In this document: positions 16,832 through 26,320 of the stretch, piece by piece | Position numbering within the stretch: the first letter of the stretch is position 1 | How the letters are laid out: the number at the start of each line of letters is the position of its first letter | Assembly: GCA_963830545.1 (NCBI GenBank) | Contig: CAWHMK010000001.1 | Span: forward strand, 310,001 to 374,000 | Source of the DNA: DATGJX01 sp963830545 | Lineage (GTDB): Bacteria > Vulcanimicrobiota > Vulcanimicrobiia > Vulcanimicrobiales > Vulcanimicrobiaceae | Length of the DNA stretch: 64,000 nt | Direction: 5' to 3' | Position numbers and translations under genes: made by a program | Notes under the pieces: generated by a model | Told to the model about the DNA's origin: nothing | Seen by the model: the letters and a program-made list of their open reading frames with translations, nothing else | The model's database searches: none

Positions 16832-18228
16832 TCGTCACGACGAACCCCGCGACCGGAGCCGAACTCGAACGCTTCGAGTACATGAGCGCGCCGGAAATCG
16901 ATGCGCACCTCGACGCGGCTCGCACGGCGTTCGGCGCTTGGAGGCGGCAGCCCGTTTCGGAACGCGTGAAGGTGCTCGCGGCTCTCGCCGGCGCGCTGCG
17001 CGCAAATTCCGAGCCGCTCGCGCAAACCGCGGTTCGCGAAATGGGAAAGCCGATCGTGCAGGCGCGCGCCGAGGTGGAAAAATGCGCTCGCTGCTGCGAG
17101 TTCTTCGTCGAGCGCGCACCGGCTGCGCTCGGGGATCGCGAAGTGCACGTGGACGGCGCCAAGAGTTTCGTCGCGCTTCGCCCGCTCGGCGTGATCTTCG
17201 CGATCATGCCGTGGAATTTTCCGTACTGGCAAGTGTTTCGCGCAGCCGTCCCGGCCCTGGCGACCGGAAACGCGCTGGTGCTCAAGCACGCGGACGGCAC
17301 GACGCGCTGCGCGCTCGAGATTGAGAGCGTCTTCCAGCAGGCCGGCGCGCCCGCCGGTCTCTTCAAAACACTGCTCATCCCGCACGATGATGCGGACGCG
17401 CGAATCGCCGACGATCGCATCGCTGCGGTGACGCTGACGGGAAGCGAACGCGCGGGCATCGCAGTCGGTTCGGCTGCCGGGTACGCACTCAAGAAATCGG
17501 TGCTGGAACTCGGCGGTTCCGATCCGTTCATCGTCTTGGCGGACGCCGATCTGGATCTCGCGGTGGAGTACGCGGTGAAGTCGCGGTTTCAGAACAACGG
17601 GCAAAGCTGCATCGCGGCAAAACGTTTCATCGTGGAAGACGCGGTATACGATCGATTCATCCGGCATTTTGCCGACGCGGCGGCCGCGCAGCGCGTAGGC
17701 GATCCGATGGAAGAACAGACGCAGATCGGCCCGGTCGCGCGCGCCGATTTGCGCGATTCGCTCTTCCGCCAAGTCACCGACTCGGTCGTCGACGGCGCGC
17801 GAATACTCACGGGCGGAAATCCCATCAAACGCCCCGGCTTTTTCTTCGAACCGACTGTGGTTGCCGACGTCGATCCGTCTTCACCGATGTTCCGAGAAGA
17901 GACGTTCGGACCGGCGGCTGCGGTCATTCGCGCGAGCGACGACGACCGCGCGCTGGAACTGGCGAACGCGACGTCTTTCGGATTGGGAGCGGCTATTTGG
18001 ACGCGCGATCTCGCGCATGCGGCTCGAATGGCCGCGCGGATCGACGCCGGCATGGTGTTCGTAAACGGCATGGTTGCGAGCGATCCCCGCCTGCCGTTCG
18101 GCGGCGTGAAACGCAGCGGCTACGGCCGGGAACTTTCCGATCTCGGCATGCACGAGTTCGCGAACGAACAGACGGTTTGGATTGCGGGCTCGCAAGCCCG
18201 CTCAGAGGACGCGGTTCCCGCCGAGTAG
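16828..18228 (+). CDS. Aldehyde dehydrogenase, succinate-semialdehyde dehydrogenase-like
   Basis: The 466-residue protein contains the NAD(P)-site MPWNFPYW (residues 127-134), the general-base Glu227 in LELGGSDPF and catalytic Cys261 in NNGQSCIAAKRF, then MFREETFGP and a C-terminal FGGVKRSGYGRELSDLGMHEFAN. The short N-terminus and the last motif match the Sad/GabD subgroup, which oxidises succinate semialdehyde to succinate. The ATG overlaps the M16 stop (ATGA). The 3' end overlaps the convergent aminotransferase gene by 27 bases. Confidence 0.88.
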   Translation: MIVTTNPATGAELERFEYMSAPEIDAHLDAARTAFGAWRRQPVSERVKVLAALAGALRANSEPLAQTAVREMGKPIVQARAEVEKCARCCEFFVERAPAALGDREVHVDGAKSFVALRPLGVIFAIMPWNFPYWQVFRAAVPALATGNALVLKHADGTTRCALEIESVFQQAGAPAGLFKTLLIPHDDADARIADDRIAAVTLTGSERAGIAVGSAAGYALKKSVLELGGSDPFIVLADADLDLAVEYAVKSRFQNNGQSCIAAKRFIVEDAVYDRFIRHFADAAAAQRVGDPMEEQTQIGPVARADLRDSLFRQVTDSVVDGARILTGGNPIKRPGFFFEPTVVADVDPSSPMFREETFGPAAAVIRASDDDRALELANATSFGLGAAIWTRDLAHAARMAARIDAGMVFVNGMVASDPRLPFGGVKRSGYGRELSDLGMHEFANEQTVWIAGSQARSEDAVPAE

Positions 18229-19353
18229 CCGCCGCTCGCTGAACGCGGCAATACGCTCGATCCCCTGCGCGAATTGCTCCGCCGCCGATACCCACGTCAA
18301 TCGCAGCCATCCTTCAAAACACGCGCCGAACGCGATTCCGGGGACGGCGATGACGTCGTATTCGTCCGCTAACGCATGCGCTGCTTGAAGCGACTTGATT
18401 TCATCGGGCAGACGAACGCATGCGTAGAAGCTGCCCTCCGGCGTGATGTACCGCAGTCCGCTCGATTCGAGAATCTGCACGGCGCGCGCTTGCTGCTGCC
18501 GGTACCACTCGGCGTGTTCTTGGAGTCCGCCCGGCGTCGTGAAAACGTGCAGTGCGGCCTGCTGCGCGAAGGTGTCGGCGCACGAGGTCAGCCACGCGTG
18601 CACTTTGACGAGCGAAGATGCAACCTCCGAGGGCGCCAGCGCCCAGCCCAGGCGCAAACCCGTCAGCGCATTGCTCTTGCTCACGCTGTTCGTGACGACG
18701 GTGTAGGGATACGCCTGCGCGAAGTACCCCGCGTCCCGCACGAACGTTTGCTCGCGGTAGATTTCGTCGTGCAGCACCCACACCGGTTCGGCGCCGCGCC
18801 GGAACAGCGCATCGCTCAAAGCGTGCACCGCATCGCGGTCGATGGTGCGCGCCGTAGGATTGCACGGCGAACAGATCACGATCAAGCGAGTCTGCGGCCG
18901 AACCGCTGAAAGAATACGCTCGGGATCGAACGCGAAGTCGTCCTCTTCCCGCATCGCCACCGTCGTCACGCTAACGCCCTCGAGCATCGCCATCTTGCCG
19001 TACGATGGGAACGCCGGCTCGACGACCAGCAGTTCGTCTTTGACCGGATCGAGGAGCGTCTTGATGAGCGCGTACGTGGCCTCTTGCGATCCGGTGGTGA
19101 TGCAGACGTTTTCCGCCGACTGCATGTGCGGATACGCGTAATGCTCCGCGATCGCTTCGCGAAGCTCGGGACTGCCGGCGTTCACGGTATACCGCAAGCC
19201 GTGCTCGCGGGCATATGCCATCCCTGCCTGCAGATGATCGGGATTGGGCATGAGGCAGGGTTCGCCCAACCCGAGATTGATCGACGAAGCCTTGCGTTTG
19301 GCGGCGATTTCGCGAATGAGGGAACCGCTGATCTGCGCGACCTTCGGGTTCAC
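18202..19353 (-). CDS. PLP-dependent class I/II aminotransferase, probable N-succinyldiaminopimelate transaminase
   Basis: The 383-residue fold-type I aminotransferase has LRYTVNAGSPELREAIA, CSPCNPTARTIDRDAV (Asn-Pro substrate loop) and TNSVSKSNALTGLRLGWAL with the PLP Schiff-base Lys. Its GTG start at 19353 overlaps the stop of dapD (GTGA). That coupling is the main reason to propose DapC, which follows DapD in lysine and diaminopimelate synthesis. Sequence alone would allow other aspartate-family aminotransferases. Confidence 0.75.
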   Translation of the reverse strand: MNPKVAQISGSLIREIAAKRKASSINLGLGEPCLMPNPDHLQAGMAYAREHGLRYTVNAGSPELREAIAEHYAYPHMQSAENVCITTGSQEATYALIKTLLDPVKDELLVVEPAFPSYGKMAMLEGVSVTTVAMREEDDFAFDPERILSAVRPQTRLIVICSPCNPTARTIDRDAVHALSDALFRRGAEPVWVLHDEIYREQTFVRDAGYFAQAYPYTVVTNSVSKSNALTGLRLGWALAPSEVASSLVKVHAWLTSCADTFAQQAALHVFTTPGGLQEHAEWYRQQQARAVQILESSGLRYITPEGSFYACVRLPDEIKSLQAAHALADEYDVIAVPGIAFGACFEGWLRLTWVSAAEQFAQGIERIAAFSERRLLGGNRVL

Positions 19354-20172
19354 GCCGAAACCTCGAAGTCGCGCAGCGCGGCATTCAACGTCGTCTTGCG
19401 ATCGGTCGACTCGCTGCGCGTGCCGATGATCAGCGCGCACGGCACGCCGTACGTTCCGGCGGGAAATTCTTTAGGAACCGAACCCGGAATGACGATCGCA
19501 CGCGATGGCACCCGTCCCCTCGAGGCGATCGGCTGCGAACCGCGCACGTCGATGATTGGCGTGCTGGCCGTCAGAATGACGCCGGCACCGAGCACGGCTT
19601 CGCGTTCGACGAGCGACGCCCTCGACGACGATCGAGCGCGAACCGATGAACGCGCCGTCTTCGACGATCACCGGCTGCGCTTGAGCCGGTTCCAATACTC
19701 CGCCGATTCCGACGCCGCCTGAAAGGTGGACGTTTTTTCCGATTTGCGCGCACGAACCCACCGTCGCCCACGTGTCGACCATCGTTCCGTCGTCGACGTA
19801 CGCACCGATGTTCACGTAGCCGGGCATGAGAATCGCTCCTCTCCCCAGGAAACTACCGTACCGCGCCACACCCGGCGGAACGCATCGCGCGCCGAGCTTT
19901 TCATAGTTCGTTTTCGTGGGGAGCTTGTCGTAAAACGTTATGCCGCCCGTTTCGCCCATATACCGCGAATCGCGCCGAGCGAAGTAGAGCAGAATCGCTT
20001 GCTTGATCCACGCGTGCGTTACCCAGCGTCCTTCCGCCTGTTCCGCGACGCGAAGACGTCCCTCGTCCAGAGCCGCAATGACGTCGTCGACGGCTTGTCC
20101 GGCTGTGCCTTTTACACCGGCCGGTTCGGCGGCCAGTGCCTCGATCGCACTCCGAAGGTCGGTTACGTCCAT
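19350..20172 (-). CDS. dapD: 2,3,4,5-tetrahydropyridine-2,6-dicarboxylate N-succinyltransferase (one frame break)
   Basis: The ATG at 20172 gives MDVTDLRSAIEALAAEP, an N-terminal helical part, and then left-handed beta-helix repeats (ILMPGYVNIGAYVDDGTMVD, CAQIGKNVHLSGGVGIGG, VIVEDGAFIGSRSIVVEGV). The frame breaks near 19615 and continues as VEREAVLGAGVILTASTPIIDVRG. The locus holds one base too many, and removing one base in GTCGCTCGTC restores the helix coil. DapD makes N-succinyl-2-amino-6-oxopimelate for lysine and peptidoglycan. An indel in such a gene points to a sequence error. Confidence 0.9.
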
Positions 20173-20346
20173 GGCGGGCAGCCTTACGGGGGGTGCCGGG
20201 AGCCTCCTCTGGAAGCCACGGTTCCCTGGGCAGCCAAGCAGGTACCTTGCTTTTTGCGCTCGTGGGTACAACACAAACTCGAAGCAGATTCTCAGATGCG
20301 TTTTTCGGCGCGATAGTGCCGAAGCGCATCGCATATAGGAGACGGT

Positions 20347-22347
20347 GTGTCGAACACGCGCGACGATGAGCAACGCATAAACGCGATTCGTTTTCTTTCG
20401 GTGGACGCGGTCCAAAAGGCGAATTCCGGCCACCCCGGCATGCCGCTGGGCGCCGCCGCCACCGCGTACACGCTCTGGACGAAGCATCTGCGCTTCAACC
20501 CGAATGACCCGTCATGGCCGAACCGCGACCGTTTCGTCTTGAGCGCGGGCCACGCCTCGATGCTGTTGTACTCGCTGCTGTATTTGACGGGCTATGACCT
20601 TTCGATCGACGATCTCAAGGCGTTCCGCCAACTCGGCAGCAAAACGCCGGGTCATCCGGAGGCGCATCACACGCCGGGCGTCGAGGTAACGACTGGACCG
20701 CTCGGCCAAGGCTTCGGCAACGCCGTCGGCTTCGCGATTGCCGAGGCGCAGCTGGGCGCAACCTACAATCGCGATCAGCTCGTCGTCGACCACTACACGT
20801 ACGTGATGTGCAGCGACGGCGACATGATGGAAGGTATTTCTTCTGAAGCAGCTTCGATGGCGGGGCATTTGCAGCTCGGCAAACTCATCGCCGTCTACGA
20901 CGACAATAACGTTTCACTGGCGGCCAAAACCGACGTGACGTTCACGGAAGACGTCGCCGCACGCTATGCAGCGTACGGCTGGCACGTTCAAAGCATCGAC
21001 ATCGATCACGGAAACGACGTCGAAACGATCGACCGCGCAATCAGCCAAGCCAAGAGCGTGACGGACAAGCCCTCGTTCATCTTGGTGCGCACGCATATCG
21101 GCTACGGGTCGCCCAAACAGGATTCGTTCAAATCCCACGGCGAGCCGCTCGGCCCGGACGACGTCAAAGCAACCAAAGAAAATCTGGGATGGCCGCTCGA
21201 ACCGGAGTTTTACGTGCCGGACGACGTGCTCCGGTTTTACCGCGATACGGGAGCGCGCGGAGCGGACGCGCAGTTGGAATGGCAGCGAGCTTACGACGAG
21301 TGGAAGGGTGAAAATCGCGAACTCGCCGCCCAGTTCGAACGCACGTTGGCCAAACGCCCGCCTTCGAACATTCCGTGGCCCGCAGTCACCAAAGAGAACG
21401 GCGACAACATCGCGACGCGCGATACGGGCGGAATGGTGATGAACGCGATCGCGAGCGCGGTGCCGGAACTGCTCGGCGGCTCCGCGGATTTGGATCCGTC
21501 GACGAAAACGTATCTGAAGGACAAAGGCGATTTCCAGCCCGACAACTACGCCGGCAGGAACATTCACTACGGCGTACGCGAGCATGCAATGGCCGCAATC
21601 AGCAACGGCCTTGCGCTCCACGGAGGTCTGCTGCCGTTCGGCGCGACGTTCCTGAATTTCTTGGATTACATGAAGGGCGCGGTGCGCCTCGCGTGCATTA
21701 ATAAAGTGCGCTGCTACTACGTCCTCACGCACGACTCGGTCTTTCTGGGAGAGGACGGCCCGACCCATCAGCCCATAGAACATCTCGCGCACATGCGCGC
21801 GACGCCGAACCTGATGGTCGTGCGGCCGGCCGATTCGCTGGAAACGCTGGAAGCATGGAAACTCATGGTCAATGCGACCGAGGGCCCCTGGGCACTGATT
21901 CTCTCGCGGCAGAAGCTGCCGTACTTGGGCGATCGCACCGCCGACGTTGGACGCGGAGCGTACGTTCTGTCGGATAGTTCGGGAACGCCCGATCTCATTC
22001 TCATCGCAACGGGTTCGGAAGTGGCCCTGGCCGCAGCGGCTGCGGCACAACTCAAGCAAAGCGGCATGGACACGCGCGTCGTTTCGATGCCGTGCTGGAA
22101 ACTTTTCGAAGCGCAGCCGCAATCGTACCGCGATCGGGTGCTCCCGCCGGACGTAACGGCGCGCATGTCGATCGAAGCGGCCTCGACGTTCGGATGGGAA
22201 CGATGGGTCGGCCTGCGCGGCTACAGCTACGGCATCGACCACTTCGGAACGTCCGCGCCGGCCGCGGCAATCGCAAAAGAATACGGGTTCACGCCCGAAC
22301 ACATCGCGCAAGTTGCGCAACAACATTTCGCTACGGTTCGTCGATAG
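20347..22347 (+). CDS. tkt: Transketolase
   Basis: A 666-residue thiamine-diphosphate enzyme with ANSGHPGMPLGAAA, TGPLGQGFGNAVGFA, the cofactor motif CSDGDMMEGISSEAASMAG through YDDNN, and a GVREHAMAAISNG block carrying the catalytic Glu. It transfers two-carbon units in the non-oxidative pentose phosphate pathway. The GTG start at 20347 is preceded by TAGGAG at eight bases. It is the first gene of a seven-gene operon and is divergent from dapD across a 174-base region that must hold both promoters. Confidence 0.96.
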   Translation: MSNTRDDEQRINAIRFLSVDAVQKANSGHPGMPLGAAATAYTLWTKHLRFNPNDPSWPNRDRFVLSAGHASMLLYSLLYLTGYDLSIDDLKAFRQLGSKTPGHPEAHHTPGVEVTTGPLGQGFGNAVGFAIAEAQLGATYNRDQLVVDHYTYVMCSDGDMMEGISSEAASMAGHLQLGKLIAVYDDNNVSLAAKTDVTFTEDVAARYAAYGWHVQSIDIDHGNDVETIDRAISQAKSVTDKPSFILVRTHIGYGSPKQDSFKSHGEPLGPDDVKATKENLGWPLEPEFYVPDDVLRFYRDTGARGADAQLEWQRAYDEWKGENRELAAQFERTLAKRPPSNIPWPAVTKENGDNIATRDTGGMVMNAIASAVPELLGGSADLDPSTKTYLKDKGDFQPDNYAGRNIHYGVREHAMAAISNGLALHGGLLPFGATFLNFLDYMKGAVRLACINKVRCYYVLTHDSVFLGEDGPTHQPIEHLAHMRATPNLMVVRPADSLETLEAWKLMVNATEGPWALILSRQKLPYLGDRTADVGRGAYVLSDSSGTPDLILIATGSEVALAAAAAAQLKQSGMDTRVVSMPCWKLFEAQPQSYRDRVLPPDVTARMSIEAASTFGWERWVGLRGYSYGIDHFGTSAPAAAIAKEYGFTPEHIAQVAQQHFATVRR

Positions 22348-22356
22348 GGGGAATTC

Positions 22357-25197
22357 ATGTCCAATCAACTCCAGCAGCTACTCGAAGCGGGTCAAAGCGT
22401 ATGGCTCGACAACCTGCGCCGCGGGATGTTCGCTTCGGGTGAATTGCAGGCGCTCATCGACAAAGGCCTGCGCGGCATGACCTCCAATCCGACGATTTTC
22501 GAGAAGGCCATCGGCGCCGGCGCCGACTACGACGAGCAGTTGCGATCGCTCATCGGCAAGCAGCACGACGCGAGCGCGCTGTTCTGGGATCTGGCCGTTC
22601 AAGACATCCAAAGCGCATGCGATTTGTTCCGTCCGGTGTTCGACGGCTGCGGCGGCAACGACGGCTTCGTCAGTTTGGAAGTCTCCCCGCTGCTCGCGCA
22701 CGACACGCAGGGCACCATCGACATGGCCAAAGACCTGTGGAAGCGTGTGAGCCGTCCGAACCTCATGGTGAAGATTCCCGGAACGAACGAAGGCATTCCG
22801 GCGATTGAGGAGTGCATCGCGGAAGGCATCAACATCAACGTCACGCTCATCTTCGCGATCGAGATGTACGAGAAGACGACGCGCGCATTCATTCGCGGGC
22901 TGCAGCGCCGCATCGAGAAAGGGCAGGACGTCTCCAAGATTCGCTCGGTCAATAGCGTGTTCGTGAGCCGCATCGACACCGCCGTCGACAAACTGCTGCA
23001 AGCTCGCATCGACAAAGGCGAAACGCAGTTGCAGAATCTGCTCGGCAAAGCGGGCGTTGCAAATCTGAAATTGACCTACCAAAAGTTCCTGGAACTCTGC
23101 GCGTCGGACGAATGGAAAGCCGTAGCCGCCAAGGGCGGTCACCCGCAGCGACCGCTCTGGGCTTCGACCTCGACGAAAAACCCGCAGTACTACGATCTGA
23201 TGTACATCGAGCCGGTCGTGGGGCGAGACACCGTGAACACGATGCCGCCGCAGACGCTGGACGCGCTGCTGGACCACGGTAACGTGCTGCCCGATACGGT
23301 GCTTCGCGACGTCGACGACGCGCGCGCCGTCGCCAAACAGCTCGCCGGGGCGAACATCTCCCTGTTCGACGTCACCTACCAATTGCAGGTCGAGGGCGTG
23401 ACGCTCTTCAGCGATTCCTTCGCGGCACTGCTGGGCGCAATCGTGTACAAGCAGAAACAACTCAGTTCCGGCGCGGAACGCGTGGCGCTTTCCCTCGGTT
23501 CGTACGCGACGAAGTATTCAGAAGCGCTGAGCGAACTGGGGCAGCGCGATTTCCTCAAGAAGCTTTGGGCGAAAGACGCATCGCTTTGGTCGACGGATCC
23601 GCAGCACGTCGAGATCATCAAGAAGTCGCTCGGATGGCTCAACATCCCGCAGCATCTGCTCGAAGAAGTCGCGAACCTGCAGCGGTTCGCGAAAGAAACC
23701 GCAGCCGAGTTTTCGCATGTGGTCGTCCTCGGGATGGGGGGCAGTTCGCTGGCGCCCGACATCCTACGCGAGACGTTCGGGAAAGTGGAGGGGTATCCGC
23801 AGCTGCACGTACTCGATTCCACCGATCCGCAGCAGATCCGCACGCTCGAGTCGCAGATCGACGTCGCGCGCACGCTCTTCATCGTCGCGAGCAAGAGCGG
23901 AACGACGACCGAACCCGACGCGTTCTACCGCTATTTCTGCGAGCGCGTCAGCAAACTCGTCGGCGCGAACAACTGCGGGCGTCATTTCGTGGCGATCACC
24001 GATGGAGGGACGGAACTCGAAAAGGAAGCGAAAGCGCAAGGCTTCCGCGCCTGCTTCGTCAACGATCCGAACATCGGCGGCCGGTATTCGGCGCTCTCCT
24101 TCTTCGGCATGGTGCCCGCCGCACTCGCCGGTTACGATATCAACTTGCTGCTCGACCGCGGTCTGGGCGCAATGCACGCAAACGACAAAACCGTCGCACC
24201 GGCCGATGCACCGGGCGCGAAATTCGGTGCGGCAATCGGATCGCTCGCGGGTGCGGGGCGCGACAAGTTGACGATCGTGACGCATCCCTCGGTGCGGGCG
24301 TTCGGCGCGTGGGCGGAACAATTGATCGCGGAGTCGACCGGCAAAATGGGACGCGGGATTCTTCCGGTGGAAGGCGAGCCGCTCGGCAGCCCGGCGGACT
24401 ACGGCAGCGACCGCGTTTTCGTGTACGTCGGCGCGAACCTGCCGAACCCGGAGAACGGCACCGACGAACGCCTGCGCGCGCTGGAAAGCGCCGGCCATCC
24501 CGTAATTCGGCTCGCGATGAACGACGCGTACGACGTGGGCGAGCAGTTCTATCTCTGGGAGATCGCAACTGCCGCCGCGGGTTGCCTCATTCAGATTGAC
24601 GCGTTCGATCAGCCGAACGTGCAGGAATCCAAAGACAATACGAAAGCGCTCCTCGCGCAGTACGCGTCCAAAGGCAGCTTCGACGAACCTGCACCGAACG
24701 TCGCCTCGGACGCGATGGACCTGACGTTCCTTTCCGGCAGCAAGTCCATCGGCGCGAAAGATCCGGCGAGCGCGCTGGTCAGCCTTTTCAACGACGTCAA
24801 ACCGGGCGACTATGTCGCGTTCTGCGCCTACGTGGAACGCAATCAGAGCCATACGCAAACGCTCGACGAGATGCGCGTGAAGATCCGCGACGCACGCAAA
24901 TGCGCGACGACGCTCGGTTTCGGCCCGCGTTTCCTGCACTCCACGGGCCAGGAACACAAGGGCGGCCCGGATACGGGCGTGTTCGTCCAAATTACCGCAG
25001 ACTCGCCGTTCGATCTCCCGATTCCCGGCATGAACGTCGGATTCCGCACGCTCATCGCCGCGCAGGCGCTGGGCGACCTCGAATCGCTCGACAAGCGTAA
25101 CCGCCGCGGCGTGCGCGTCCATCTCAAGGGCGACCTGCAGAGGGGTTTGCAAGCCCTTTCCCAAGCGATCGACGAGGCGCTGATGGCGAAGACTTGA
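22357..25197 (+). CDS. tal-pgi: Bifunctional transaldolase / glucose-6-phosphate isomerase
   Basis: A 946-residue fusion. Residues 1 to about 365 are a transaldolase: MTSNPTIFEKAI near the N-terminus, MVKIPGTNEGIPAIEECI, and the Schiff-base Lys in PLWASTSTKNP near residue 273. Residues from about 380 are a phosphoglucose isomerase with sugar-isomerase modules (VVVLGMGGSSLAPDILRE, ASKSGTTTEPDAFY, GGRYSALSFFG). Such fusions are known in some cyanobacteria and other bacteria. It starts nine bases after tkt. The pairing links glycolysis to the non-oxidative pentose phosphate branch. Confidence 0.94.
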   Translation: MSNQLQQLLEAGQSVWLDNLRRGMFASGELQALIDKGLRGMTSNPTIFEKAIGAGADYDEQLRSLIGKQHDASALFWDLAVQDIQSACDLFRPVFDGCGGNDGFVSLEVSPLLAHDTQGTIDMAKDLWKRVSRPNLMVKIPGTNEGIPAIEECIAEGININVTLIFAIEMYEKTTRAFIRGLQRRIEKGQDVSKIRSVNSVFVSRIDTAVDKLLQARIDKGETQLQNLLGKAGVANLKLTYQKFLELCASDEWKAVAAKGGHPQRPLWASTSTKNPQYYDLMYIEPVVGRDTVNTMPPQTLDALLDHGNVLPDTVLRDVDDARAVAKQLAGANISLFDVTYQLQVEGVTLFSDSFAALLGAIVYKQKQLSSGAERVALSLGSYATKYSEALSELGQRDFLKKLWAKDASLWSTDPQHVEIIKKSLGWLNIPQHLLEEVANLQRFAKETAAEFSHVVVLGMGGSSLAPDILRETFGKVEGYPQLHVLDSTDPQQIRTLESQIDVARTLFIVASKSGTTTEPDAFYRYFCERVSKLVGANNCGRHFVAITDGGTELEKEAKAQGFRACFVNDPNIGGRYSALSFFGMVPAALAGYDINLLLDRGLGAMHANDKTVAPADAPGAKFGAAIGSLAGAGRDKLTIVTHPSVRAFGAWAEQLIAESTGKMGRGILPVEGEPLGSPADYGSDRVFVYVGANLPNPENGTDERLRALESAGHPVIRLAMNDAYDVGEQFYLWEIATAAAGCLIQIDAFDQPNVQESKDNTKALLAQYASKGSFDEPAPNVASDAMDLTFLSGSKSIGAKDPASALVSLFNDVKPGDYVAFCAYVERNQSHTQTLDEMRVKIRDARKCATTLGFGPRFLHSTGQEHKGGPDTGVFVQITADSPFDLPIPGMNVGFRTLIAAQALGDLESLDKRNRRGVRVHLKGDLQRGLQALSQAIDEALMAKT

Positions 25198-25374
25198 GCA
25201 TGAACGTCGGCGGGCGGCATGTCCCGTCCGGGAATCTCTCGCACTTTTTCCCGCAAACCCGGATGGTTTTTTCAAAACTTCGTTTTCGCGAAAAAGAAGA
25301 GAAGCAGCAATTTTTCCCATGGACGGAAAAATTGCGAGCGGTTCCTGGCCGGGACATGCCGCCCAGGGACGCTC
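25198..25374. repeat. Imperfect long inverted repeat between tal-pgi and gnd
   Basis: The left arm (about 25198-25254) and right arm (about 25325-25374) are reverse complements over about 50 bases with few mismatches. Each contains GGCGGCATGTCCCG or its complement and a following CTCGCA..TTTTTCC block. The roughly 70-base centre holds a small TTTTCGCGAAAA palindrome at 25283-25294. The transcript would fold into a long hairpin inside the operon. There is no ORF of its own. It could be a REP/MITE-like element or an RNA-processing structure; the sequence does not decide. Confidence 0.7.
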
Positions 25375-25414
25375 ATCCCCGTATTTCACATTTGCGTCAG
25401 CGAGAGGACAACGC

Positions 25415-26314
25415 ATGCAGTTAGGGATGGTCGGACTCGGGCGCATGGGCGCGAACATGACGGAACGCTTGTTGAAAGGCGGCCATAGCATGGTCGCGTT
25501 CGATCGGAGCGCGGACGCCGTTGCGCACGCTGCTGCGACCGGCGCCGTTTCATCCACCGGTTTGCAAGATCTGGTTTCGAAACTCGAGGGCAAGCCGAAA
25601 GTCGTGTGGATCATGGTGCCGTCCGGAAAACCCACGGACGAAACGATCGACGAGCTCATCGGATTGCTCGGCGCGGGCGACGTCATCGTCGACGGCGGAA
25701 ACACGAACTGGAAAGACGGGCTTGCCGCGTACGAGCGATGCAAGGCGAAGAGCGTCGAGCTCGTCGACGCGGGCACGAGCGGCGGCGTGTGGGGTTTGAA
25801 AGAAGGCTATTGCCTGATGGTCGGCGGCAACGACGATGCGGTGAAGGCCTGCGAGCCGGCGTTTCGCACGCTGGCTCCGAAGGGTGGTTATGCGCACGTC
25901 GGTCCGCCCGGCGCCGGCCACTTCTCGAAGATGGTCCACAATGGCATCGAGTACGGCCTGCTGCAGGCCTACGGTGAAGGCTTCGAAATTCTGCGCAGCT
26001 CCCCGTTCAAATTCGACTTGCACGAGCTGGCGTCGATCTGGCGCTACGGCAGCGTAATCCGTTCGTGGCTGCTCGACTTGGCGGTTCTCGCATTCCAAGA
26101 AGATCCGGATTTGGAAAAGATTCGCGGCTGGGTCGACGACACCGGCGAGGGACGCTGGACGGTGCAGGCAGCGATCGATCAGAACGTGCCCGCGCCGGTA
26201 ATCACGCTTTCCCTACTCTCGCGATTCGTCTCGCGACAGGATGAATCGTATAGTGCGAAGGTCATTGCCGCTCTGCGCAATCAGTTCGGCGGACATGCCG
26301 TAAAGGCGGAATAA
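25415..26314 (+). CDS. gnd: 6-phosphogluconate dehydrogenase, short decarboxylating type
   Basis: The 299-residue protein has MQLGMVGLGRMGANMTERL (Rossmann GxGxxG), DGGNTNWKD, DAGTSGGVWGLKEGY and GPPGAGHFSKMVHNGIEYGLLQ with the catalytic Lys and Asn. It oxidises 6-phosphogluconate to ribulose 5-phosphate and CO2. The about 300-residue length is that of the short Gnd/YqeC-like class, often NAD-linked. The ATG at 25415 follows GAGAGG. An in-frame extension to 25319 would run into the inverted repeat and adds no family sequence. Confidence 0.93.
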   Translation: MQLGMVGLGRMGANMTERLLKGGHSMVAFDRSADAVAHAAATGAVSSTGLQDLVSKLEGKPKVVWIMVPSGKPTDETIDELIGLLGAGDVIVDGGNTNWKDGLAAYERCKAKSVELVDAGTSGGVWGLKEGYCLMVGGNDDAVKACEPAFRTLAPKGGYAHVGPPGAGHFSKMVHNGIEYGLLQAYGEGFEILRSSPFKFDLHELASIWRYGSVIRSWLLDLAVLAFQEDPDLEKIRGWVDDTGEGRWTVQAAIDQNVPAPVITLSLLSRFVSRQDESYSAKVIAALRNQFGGHAVKAE

Positions 26315-26320
26315 GAAAGC

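Noticed and set aside
20914..22368. 484-codon open frame antisense to tkt
   Set aside because: It is a shadow of the transketolase gene, with no ribosome site and no recognisable domain.
25319..25414. N-terminal extension of gnd
   Set aside because: It crosses the inverted repeat, and the Rossmann fold begins at once after the ATG at 25415, which has its own ribosome site.
23764..25776. 670-codon open frame antisense to tal-pgi and gnd
   Set aside because: It lies opposite strongly conserved coding sequence, has the Arg/Ala-rich composition typical of high-GC shadow frames, and shows no family motif.
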